The position numbers and the translations under genes were made by a program. Positions 15,001-23,710 of a DNA stretch of 64,000 nucleotides are shown here, piece after piece. Location of the stretch: contig VXAA01004241.1 of the NCBI GenBank assembly GCA_013399115.1, forward strand, positions 1-64,000, in the 5' to 3' direction. The stretch is from Anseranas semipalmata. Taxonomy: Eukaryota; Chordata; Aves; Anseriformes; Anseranatidae. The notes under the pieces were generated by a model. The model saw nothing but the letters and a program-made list of their open reading frames with translations. It had not been told where the DNA came from and did no database searches. The first letter of the stretch is position 1. Each line of letters begins with the position of its first letter.

Positions 15001-16370
15001 CCATATTCTAGTACCATGATAAGATGAAAAAGAGATGCATAAAGACAAAGTAAATCTGGTTAAGAATGTTAGTGACTTCAGTGCAAAATGTGGTCAGGAT
15101 CTCACACCTCCCCCTTTTCTTTTCTTATTTACCTTAGTCTATGTCAGAATTATGCAATGTGATTGGAAAGTAGCTACTTCAGAAGAAAAACTGTTCTCGT
15201 ATTCCAGTTTTAATATTTTTAGTATTCTCTCAGCTCTCTGTGAAAACAGAAAGCTGTAGTCCTCACAGAGAGCTGTGTTCCTCATCCACGCAATAGTCAT
15301 AGGTATTTTTCAGTTTGAGAAAATAGAGAAACAGTATGCATTGGTAAAGCAAATGAAATTCATGAGAGATCTAGATTTTTTAGGATGAAAACTAAGGCAG
15401 GCACTCCTTTCTGAAATGTTTGTATTCTCTTTTCTGTGCATCTCATTACAAGACCATGCCATATTGCATTGCCACCCAATATTCAGAAAACAATTGTGGC
15501 CACTGAATGTGCAAATCCCCTCCCTTCTGTGCTTTATAACAGTTATGAGACTGTCTGCATGCTGAAAAAGTCTGAGAGAGAAAATTGGGGAAAGGTAATC
15601 TAAAGGGTCTTCCCCATAAAATTGAATTAATCTTACATATATAGTATGCATATGCTTAAGTATATAAATATATATATAATAAGGTTCTTTGCCTTTCACA
15701 AGGTTTATTTTTAAACAGTTTAGCAGTCATGCACTAGATAATTGCTAATAACAGATTAGCATCAAGCAAAATAAATGTGCCATATAAAGAGAAGGGGCAT
15801 CATTTTATTATCTACCTCTTCAGGTAAGCACCATGACAAAACTTCCAAGAGGCACAGAAACTGGGAACTTACCCATCAAAAAACATCAGACCAAGGTACT
15901 GCCATGACTGTTTCTTTTTTTTTTTTAAAAAAAAAAAGGTTTTCCAAAAGCTTGAACAACATGGAACAGAGCTTCAAACACACAGTTGTTATTCTGAAAT
16001 TTTGCAATGCTGTTCTTCCTGATATGGCACATTCAAGTCTTATTACCACCCTGCTCAGTAAATAGTGTAAGTGCTCCGAAACCCCAAAGGAAACAAATGC
16101 CATTTTTCTGCTAGGTGTCTAGATTGGAAGAACAATCTACTTTTTGTTTGTTATCCAGGAAAACACCCCCCTCTCCTCAGCATAATTTGTATTTGCAAAT
16201 AAATTCAGCTTTGTGGTTCTCTCCCAAGTTGGCAGCTACATGGAATCCTGTCACCAAAATAATTACTTTCAAATATCCTGTTTTATAACCTCAACCTATG
16301 GCAAAATTATTGTTTTTGAGGTATGCAGAGATCCTATCATGAGACAAGGCACATTTCAAGGACTACTCAG
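12001..16370. other. Unique AT-rich non-coding stretch
   Basis: I see no gene or recognisable transposon. Minor features are T runs at 10375-10388 (just to the left) and 13316-13328, a GT/TA-rich microsatellite-like patch around 13236-13275, and a TA-rich patch at about 15640-15680. Frames near 13015-13358 and 15310-15699 (129 codons, minus strand) are unrecognised and have no coding look. Confidence 0.55.
15915..15937. repeat. T12-A11 back-to-back homopolymers
   Basis: Twelve T are followed directly by eleven A, forming a nearly perfect inverted repeat without a loop. It is a simple sequence with no adjoining transposon that I can identify. Confidence 0.85.
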
Positions 16371-16680
16371 TGCATTGGGTTTAGGTGGCAAGGGTTTGGC
16401 AGCAGGGGGCTGCGGTGGTGTCCTGTGTGAGCAGAGCCCAGCAGCTGCCCCAGGTCAGATCAGAGCCAGCTCCAGCCGGCTCCAAAAGGGACCCGTCGCT
16501 GGCCAGAGCCCAGCCAGGGAGCGACGCTGGTTGTGCCTCTGGGAGAGCAGAGCTAAGGAAGGGAACAAACTGCTGTGCCACAGCAGCTGGGAGAGAGGGG
16601 TGAGAAGCAGCCCTGCAGGCACCCAGGGCAGGGCAGAAGGAGGGCAGGAGGGGCTCCAGGCGCCGCAGCACAAGTTCCCC

Positions 16681-16869
16681 TGCGGCCCGTGGAGAGGCCC
16701 ATGGGGGAGCAGGCCGTCCCCCTGCAGCCCATGGGGACCCCACGGAGCAGATCTCCACGCTGCAGCCATGGAGGAGCCCCCATGGAGCAGGTGGATGTGG
16801 CCTGAAGGAGGCTGCGGCCCATGGGAGCCCCCGCAGGAGCAGGCCCCGGGCCGGAGCTGCAGCCCGTGG
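16681..16869 (+). repeat. GC-rich imperfect tandem array inside the LTR
   Basis: Motifs of the form GC(A/G)GCCC(A/G)TGG recur about every 30-50 bases, with GGAGCAGG-type sequence between them. The array runs straight into the assembly gap. The shorter LTR copy at 21233 lacks this part altogether. Confidence 0.7.
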
Positions 16870-17141
16870 NNNNNNNNNNNNNNNNNNNNNNNNNNNNNNN
16901 NNNNNNNNNNNNNNNNNNNNNNNNNNNNNNNNNNNNNNNNNNNNNNNNNNNNNNNNNNNNNNNNNNNNNNNNNNNNNNNNNNNNNNNNNNNNNNNNNNNN
17001 NNNNNNNNNNNNNNNNNNNNNNNNNNNNNNNNNNNNNNNNNNNNNNNNNNNNNNNNNNNNNNNNNNNNNNNNNNNNNNNNNNNNNNNNNNNNNNNNNNNN
17101 NNNNNNNNNNNNNNNNNNNNNNNNNNNNNNNNNNNNNNNNN
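16870..17141. other. Assembly gap (272 N)
   Basis: An unbroken run of N lies inside the LTR, starting directly after a unit of its GC-rich array. The true length is unknown. Most likely the repetitive GC-rich part of the LTR could not be assembled. Confidence 0.98.
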
Positions 17142-17341
17142 TAGGCAATAAATTATATTAATGTCCCTATGCTGAGTCTGTTTTGCCTGTGACGATAATT
17201 GGTGAGTGATCTCCCTGTCCTTATCTCAACCCTTGAGCCCTTTCTACCATATTCTCTCCCCCTTTTCCTTTCAGGAGGGGGAGTGAGAGAGTGGTTGTGG
17301 TGGAATCCCACTCAGCTGCCCAGCAGAGTAAAAACATCACA

Positions 17342-18502
17342 GCCATTATTATCATCATAGGAAAAGATGCATCACCACTGATCTGCGAAAGGTAGATGAG
17401 CACACTGAGTATCCCTGAATCTGAAGCAATTTGTTTCTACATAGAAGAGAAAGCAGTCTGTTTTGTAAGGTGACGACCCGTTGTCTGGAGACCACAAGAA
17501 GTGTATTTAGTGGTTTGAAGTTCAGTGCACAAACCTTCATTATCTAAAACTGTTTTTATCATGGATAGTTTCCTCATTAACTGAGGATGCCAAATATATG
17601 CATTATTCTTATGAATTATAAGTCTAGGAATTTAAATGTGTAAACCCTGTATTTTTAGCCCTACCTACTACAGATGCAGTTTCCCTGCAGCTGTGCAATT
17701 CTTACTTCTCTAGGGAGATTCTGTGTTTTGGCCTGGACTGTGCCATGTGTGTTGCACATCCCTATATTCATCAGGGTGTGTTGGCTGTTTCACAGAGCTG
17801 AAATGCAAATCTGCATTAATTGCACCTGACTGATAGAGAAAATTATCTGTATTTTCAGGACAACTGGGGCTTGCCTCAGTCCTGGTACATGATAGAGTGG
17901 AAGGAAGAAGTAGAGGATACGGATATTCTGATGGCCGAGCCAGGCCACAGTTAAGCCCTGATTAATTCATCGTTATGGCATTTCAATGACCTCTACTTCA
18001 AGCAAATAGGATTTTAATGTGAACTTTATAAGTGTGGAAAGGATATTGGTTAAATGACATGCTAGAAGTCACTGAGGGGCTTCATCTTGCACCCAGAAAA
18101 GTCAATAGGGGGGGCATTTTTTGCTTTAGTGATGCAAGACCAAGTATGCAGGAATCAGCAGAAAAGAGGAGACAAAAAGAGACAGCTGGAACGCTGATAT
18201 CCTTGCTCTATGCTAAGCTCTCAGATCAGTTCAGCTTCTCTGGAATCATGCAGAGTGGTCTTCATCTAGCGAAATGGATATTAAATATAGTATATCAAAG
18301 TTGTGCATAAGGAAACAGTTGCGACTTACAAGTATGAGAACTATCATTAATATAATTAATATAAGTTTCCTTAATATGATGAATAAGCCTTATCCATGCA
18401 CTTTGCATTTTTATTTTTAAGTTCTGAATAATTCACAGCCTACTGCTTGGAATAAGGTGACAAATCTCAGTTGATTTTGACTTCGTTCTTATTCCACATT
18501 TT
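17342..18502. other. Unique non-coding stretch between LTR copy 1 and CR1
   Basis: No retroviral internal sequence follows the LTR. The sequence is ordinary AT-rich DNA. A 92-codon frame at 18032-18310 is unrecognised. Confidence 0.55.
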
Positions 18503-19780
18503 GAATCATAAAATCATAGAATCATTTATGTTGGAAGAGACCTCTAAGATCATCAAGTCCAACCATTAACCTAGCTCTGCCAAGTCTACCACTAAACCAT
18601 GTCCTTAAGCACCATATCTACATGTCTTTTAAGTACTTCCAGAGATGATGACTCGGCTACTTCCCTGGGCGTGGGGTTCTTGTGCCCCAAGTGCAGGACC
18701 CGCACTTGGCCTTCTTGAACGTCATACAGTTGGCCTCAGCCCATCGGTCCAGCCTATCCAGATCTTCCTGCAGAGCCTTCCTACCCTCAAGCAGATCAGC
18801 GCTCCTGCCTAGCTTGGTGTCATCTGCAAACTTACTGAGGGTGCACTCAATCCCCTCGTCCAGATCATTGATAAAGATACGGAAGAGAACTGGCCCTAAT
18901 ACTGAGCCCTGGGGGACACCACTCGTGACCGGCCTCCAACTGGATTTAACTCCATTCACCACGACTCTTTGGGCCTGGCCACCCAGCCAGTTTTTTACCC
19001 AGCAAAGCATGTGCCCACCCAAGCCATGAGCAGCCAGTTTTTCCAGCAGAATGCTGTAGGAAACAGTGTCAAAGGCTTTACTAAAGTGTAGGTAGACCAC
19101 ATCCACAGCCTTTCCCTCACCCACTAAGCACGTCACTTTGTCATAGAAGAAGATCAAGTTGGTCAAGCAGGACCTGCCCTTCCTAAACCCATGCTGAATG
19201 TGCTTGATTGCCTGGTTGTCCTGTACGTGCCCCCTGATGGCACACAAGATGATCTGCTCCATAACCTTCCCCGTCTCTGAGGTCAGACTGACAGGCCTGT
19301 GGTTCCCCAGGTCCTCCTTGCGGCCCTTCTTGTAGATGGGCGTCACATTTGCTAGCCTCCAGTCAACTGAGAGCTCCGCAGATAGCTGGGACTGCTGATA
19401 AATGACAGAAAGTGGCTTGGTGAGCACTTCTGCCAACTCCCTCAGTACCTTTGGGTAGATCCCATCTGGCCCCATAGACTTGTGTGCATCTAAGTGGTGT
19501 AGCAGGTTGCTAACCATTCCCTCTCAGATTATGGGGGCTTCATTCTGCTCCCTGTCCCTATCTACCCACTCAGGGGGCTGGCTACCCAGAGAACAAGTGG
19601 TCTTGCTACTAAAGACTGAGGCAAAGAAGGCATTAAGTACCTCCGCCCTTTCCTCATCCTTTGTTACTATGGTTCCCCCCACATCAAATAAAGGATGGAG
19701 ATTCTCCTTAGTCCTCCTTTTGCTTAAATTTGGCATGTGACCCAGATATTGCTTATTGGCATTTTGATCAAACAAAGATA
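18503..19780 (-). mobile_element. CR1 LINE, 5'-truncated, internally deleted (copy A)
   Basis: The 3' end, at the low coordinate, carries the CR1 tail: AATCATAG-type 8-mers, RC of ATTCTATG. It is followed by 3'-end sequence to about 18668. There an internal deletion joins it directly to reverse-transcriptase coding sequence. The element stops around 19780, so the 5' half (ORF1 and the endonuclease) is missing, as usual for CR1. From 18742 to about 19508 it is about 99% identical to the CR1 at 54785-55550, while its two ends are only about 85-90% identical to that copy. Confidence 0.95.
18657..19775 (-). pseudogene. CR1 ORF2 reverse transcriptase fragment
   Basis: In intact CR1, ORF2 encodes the endonuclease and reverse transcriptase that copy CR1 RNA at the target site. 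Here about 370 codons lie in one frame, split by a TGA at 19524-19526. The 286-codon part downstream shows the RT core: [13 protein letters not shown] (about residues 108-120), motif A at about 142-150, VPQGSVLGP (about 201-209) and the FADD catalytic box (about 230-233). The first Asp of motif A, normally catalytic, is His (YLHFSKAFD). The frame then runs into unrelated sequence at the internal deletion, so the last ~12 residues are not CR1-like. It is not functional. Confidence 0.92.
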
Positions 19781-20640
19781 ACTGAAAAGAATGATGAAAA
19801 AAAAGTGTGTGTGTTGGGGGGGAAAGCAGGGGGAAAGCTATCCACCTGTATATGTGTAGTCAATTTAGGATTCATTGATCAGAGCATGACTCATCCTTAG
19901 TGTGTTATATATGCTTTAACCATTTTTAATAGTAATTAATTTGTGTATTACTTAGTATATTACTTAAAGATCTTATATTCTGGCTACTTTTTGGCTATAG
20001 GGATCATATAAGGCTGTAGTAGAACCACCTGAGGTATATGTGTCATGGTTGCATATTTGACAAAATCCCTTAAGGGGTTTAAGTGTATGCCAAGAGCAAA
20101 GAAATGGATAGACTGTAAGTATAGTTGTGTACTTTTATTTTGACTTGTTTCTTGAGTCATCCAGAATAATTGGTAGAACAGCATGGAAATATTTTTTGTG
20201 GTTGTTCCTAAGAGTTACAGCTTTCATTTTATCTCACCAACAAAATGATAACAACAACAATAATAATAAAAATAAAAGAAACATAACAAAGACATTATGA
20301 TTTCTAAAGAGAGTCTTCAAATTGTAATGGATGCAGCAATGGCTGATTTTATTTGCAGCTTAGAAAGGAAAGAAGTGAGATGTTATCTGTTTCTATTAAT
20401 TTTGATTTGGAGTACAGTGATACTACTTTTGTCAGTACTTTTGCTGTTCAAAGCACCTAAGAGATAAGAGGGAATATCACACTGGGAGTGTCTTGAATAC
20501 AGTTAGGCTTTTAACACCAGACAATCTGACTGAAGAAGGATGTTGTTGATTACATTTTCCCAAAAAGCAAGTCTTAAATTTCTTAAAAAAAAAAAAAAAA
20601 GTCATTGAAATTCAGGATTCTTTATTTGCATATGATAATA
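19781..20640. other. Unique AT-rich non-coding stretch
   Basis: Only simple sequence is seen: a GT/G-rich patch near 19806-19835, an AATAAT-type patch near 20250-20280, and an A16 run at 20585-20600. There is no gene and no recognisable transposon. Confidence 0.6.
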
Positions 20641-20790
20641 TAGGTTGTAAGGAATCCCTGGAGGTCATCCAGTCCTGCTTCCTGCTCTGAACAGGGGTAA
20701 TTTTGGAGGTTAGGTTGCACAGAGCTTTGTCCATTCAGATTGTGATAGTCTCTGAGGACTGAGACTTTACAATTTCCTTACCTGAGTAGT
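20641..20790 (-). mobile_element. Old CR1 3'-end fragment
   Basis: The sequence follows the reverse complement of a CR1 3' end with many changes. It shows the CCTGGAGGTCATCCAG stretch, then the CTTTGTCCATTCAG part and a degraded continuation. The tail repeats are lost. The divergence suggests an old insertion. The right boundary is uncertain. Confidence 0.7.
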
Positions 20791-21232
20791 TATGTTTTGT
20801 ATTATGTTTTTCCACTATTTAAATTATCTCAGACTCCTTTTCCTTGTTTTAGATTTAATCAGTCTCTTTGAAAGTTAGATTGATGCTTGACGTTTTTCTG
20901 TCTTTGTCTTTTTCTCATGGTACGAGAATGGTGATGAATGGCAGGTGAAGAACCCAGTATGTCAAAGGACTTGGGTCACATTGTTTTGAATGAGAAAGTT
21001 GTAGACTGCATCCAAAACACTGCTGGACAAACTACTGACAAAATCCATTGGTTCTGTATCAAAATATGAATCTTTATATTTAAAAAGCAGGCTTGATTGC
21101 TCTAGCCATATTTCAGATACAGTTCTGAAGGTTTTACAGATTGCCTTATCAAAAAAAGTATAAGATTAAATTTCATACCCTGATTTTTCCTTTTATTCTT
21201 AAACATCCTTTCCCCCCAGATACTTAAACATT
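20791..21232. other. Unique AT-rich non-coding stretch
   Basis: I see no features. Its first part could be a further decayed extension of the CR1 fragment on its left. Confidence 0.5.
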
Positions 21233-21701
21233 TGTAGTGGGTTTGTGTGGCAAGGTTTTGGCAGCAGGGGGCTGCAGGGGTGGCCTGTGTGAGCAGAGCC
21301 CTGCAGCTGCCCCAGGTCAGATCAGAGCCAGCTGCAGCCGGCTCCAAAAGGGACCCGCCGCTGGCCAGAGCCGAGCCAGGGAGCGACGCTGGTTGTGCCT
21401 CTGGGAGAGCAGAGCTAAGGAAGGGAAAGAACATTGCGTGACAACAGCTGGGATGGCAGCAGTTTTTAGTTTGCTTTTGGTTTTCACTGTTTTAGTCTGT
21501 TAGTAGTTGGCAATAAATTACCTTAATCTCCCTATGCTGAGTCTGTTTTGCCCATGAAGATAATTGGTGAGCAATCTCCCTGTCCTTATCTCAACCCTCG
21601 AGCTTTTTTTCAACATATTTTCCTCCCTTAGCCTTTTGAGGAGGTGGAGTGAGAGAGCAGCGTGGTGGTGCTAAGCTACCTACCAGTGTGAAACCACCAC
21701 A
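21233..21701 (+). mobile_element. Solo LTR of the same endogenous retrovirus family, copy 2 (shortened)
   Basis: It starts TGTAGTGG and ends CCACCACA, an imperfect inverted repeat as at retroviral LTR ends. The first ~190 bases are about 95% identical to copy 1. The last ~190 bases also match and include AATAAA at 21512-21517 and the conserved GAGTCTGTTTTGCCC stretch. The GC-rich middle array of copy 1 is absent. No primer-binding site or viral coding sequence follows. Flanking bases (acatt before, accat after) match only loosely, so a target-site duplication is not established. The orientation is the same as copy 1, 3.9 kb away, but the sequence between the two is not viral. Confidence 0.82.
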
Positions 21702-22696
21702 ACCATGTGTAGTGTCAGAGCTGTGTATATTCCAGAGGGGGCAGTTAATGAGTTTTGCAACGATGCAGCACAATTTGACTTTCAACAGCTGCAAACCTCC
21801 AGTCAAATGCTCGAGTCACTGTATTTTATAGGAATATTTTGATATCTAGAATAACTCGTGCTGTGGTAAAATTAAGCTACCAGGTCAAGGTGGTTACTGA
21901 TAGATGAAAGGCAGAGATTTTAGCAAAGTTTTAAGGTTGCAACTCTAATAAAAAAGATGACACATACATAGACTCATACATTTTCTGATTCCATTTTAAA
22001 AAATATGTACTGCTGCAACACCCAACATCAACATGTCCTGCATATATATTCTTTTTATTACATTTGAAACTTTAAGTAAAACGTTGTCTATATTTCCACT
22101 TTAAAAATATGAATGCAATTTGTACTTAACAAAGTCACTGAGGATGATAAAAGGAATAGACAGTAAGAACAGGATAGTATTAAAAATGAAAGAGTTATCC
22201 TTGTGGGTTATAAGGGATGAATAAAAATAAGAAATGAGGAATAGAAAGGTCCAAGCCCTCAAATGATGTAAATTGGAGCTGATACTGGTAGAAAATATGC
22301 TACTTGACACCACCTGAGGATCTAGTCCAATGTTCCAGAAAAGATGTGTGTGAAATGAGAGGCATAAGCAATTACTTTTGAAAAAGTCGTTTGTAAGTTA
22401 AAATCATTGAGGCAGGCAAAGCAAAGCTCTGTGGCTTAAAAAGCTGACTGAAGATATTCTTGGTTTCAGTAATATTTCTTCCTTGTGGGAGATTTACAGA
22501 GGAGATACAGAAAACTAAGCATAGACCTTAGGAAAGGAAATAGGAGAATGGTAAAAGATTCAAACAAGTGAGTCTGACCTCAACTCTCAGGGATTTTATT
22601 AAAAGCTTATATAACCAGGGAGTCTTTGCTAATTTTCTCTGATGGGTGTCCTGGATTGTGCTGAACATAATGCAAAAGAATAGATGGAAAATCATA
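21702..22696. other. Unique AT-rich non-coding stretch
   Basis: There is no gene, RNA or recognisable transposon. The frames are short and interrupted. Confidence 0.55.
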
Positions 22697-22800
22697 GTGA
22701 AAATGTTTCAAGAAATTTGGAAAACCTATTTTGGAGAAAAACTTTCCTTGCTGATTCCAGCTAGCAATCATTCTCCTTTGTCACATCCTCCACCCCTTGT
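22697..22800. repeat. Unclassified direct repeat, unit A
   Basis: About 104 bases align along their whole length with 23604-23710, with roughly 75-80% identity by eye. The best-kept parts are TGGAGAAAAAC and the CATTCTCCTTT...TCACATCCTCCACC stretch. Both units are followed by pyrimidine-rich sequence. I recognise no transposon family. It may be an old local duplication or two copies of an unnamed repeat. Confidence 0.7.
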
Positions 22801-22801
22801 A

Positions 22802-22867
22802 TCCTTCTCTTTTCTTTCTCTTCCTTCTTTTCCTTCTCTTCCCTCTTTTCCTTCTCTTCCTTCTCTT
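22802..22867. repeat. 66-bp pure polypyrimidine tract
   Basis: The plus strand has only C and T for 66 bases, made of TTCC/TTCTCTTCC-type units. It directly follows repeat unit A. Long mirror-like homopyrimidine tracts can form triplex DNA, and this one may also be simple slippage. Confidence 0.9.
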
Positions 22868-23603
22868 ATAACATGACAACTGGACCCATTTCCCATTTCT
22901 ATACATCCCGTGGCTTAATATTAAGGAGATACTTTTGTATCAGTGTTGTAATGTGAATTTAATCTTAAAAATATGCCTTTCCATCATCAGATAAACTATT
23001 AAGTGAACATGCATGTTGTCAGAAGAATTATAAATCTTTCATGGCCATAATAAGAAGGAATGATATACTGCATTTTATTAATGATTCATATATCATAGTT
23101 GCTATCAATTTTATCAACGTTAACAATGACATTAGTTTTTCACGTTTTTAATTTGTACAGGGTTCAATTTATAGAATGACAACCATGCAAAATCATTAGG
23201 TCTTTTTCTTTAGTCTGAGATCATAGATAATTAATAGAAAACTGACACCAGGATTACATTAATGATGTATGCAGGAGATTTTAGTCAGGGTAATCAGTTT
23301 AGACAGCTTTTTATCTAATCATTACAGTCAGGCGATTGCTACTGAATATATGGAACACTGAACTTACCAACCATGTCTGTGTATTTAGGCAAATTATTCT
23401 TGTCAGAGTCAAGTAAGTTCTAGCATTTGTTTCAGGGAAAGACATACTGTAATTGGCCCTGATTAGAGCTCCCCAAAATTCCTTTGCTGAGGCAAAAAAG
23501 GGGCAGGGTGCTGAATGTTTTCCTACGTGGATATCAACCAGCAAAATCACTTTAAAAGGCTTGAAGAGAAAAGAAGGAAAAGAAAAACAAACCTAAAATG
23601 AGA
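22868..23603. other. Unique AT-rich spacer between the two direct-repeat units
   Basis: I see no gene or recognisable repeat. The right end (about 23560-23600) is purine-rich (AAGAAGGAAAAG-like). Confidence 0.55.
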
Positions 23604-23710
23604 GAGAAAAAGTTTCATGACGTTTGGAAAGCTTATTATGGAGAAAAACTCTGCCTTCATGCTAATCCCAGCTAACAAACATTCTCCTTTTTCACATCCT
23701 CCACCATTTT
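23604..23710. repeat. Unclassified direct repeat, unit B
   Basis: This is the partner of 22697-22800, in the same orientation with starts about 907 bp apart. It shares the GGAGAAAAAC and TCACATCCTCCACC cores and is also followed by T-rich sequence. Its upstream flank does not align with that of unit A. Confidence 0.7.

Larger units (their letters stand above)
16371..17341 (+). mobile_element. Solo LTR of an avian endogenous retrovirus, copy 1 (contains gap)
   Basis: The segment starts with TG, ends with CA, and is homologous over its start and end to 21233-21701. From left to right it has a conserved 5' part, a GC-rich middle of imperfect repeats (GCAGCCCRTGG-like motifs at 16681, 16722, 16761, 16811 and 16856), the N block, an AATAAA signal at 17147-17152, and a conserved 3' part (CTGAGTCTGTTTTGCC and following). 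No primer-binding site or gag/pol-like frame follows, so it is a solo LTR. The bases next to the two ends do not give a clear target-site duplication. I do not assign a family name. A long frame across this region is an artefact of reading through the Ns. Confidence 0.8.

Noticed and set aside
16213..17151. A 312-codon frame on the plus strand, and a 255-codon one on the minus strand
   Set aside because: More than a third of each is N read as X, and the rest is the GC-rich LTR. They are artefacts.
16366..17315. CTCAG on both sides as a target-site duplication of LTR copy 1
   Set aside because: The second CTCAG (17311-17315) aligns with sequence inside LTR copy 2, so it is part of the element and the match is chance.
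18682..19029. Plus-strand frame of 115 codons, with its twin at 54677-55072
   Set aside because: Both are antisense shadows of the CR1 ORF2 on the minus strand. They appear twice only because the CR1 does.
16371..21701. A provirus bounded by the two LTRs
   Set aside because: The interval contains a minus-strand CR1 and unique DNA, with no primer-binding site, polypurine tract at the second LTR or viral coding sequence.
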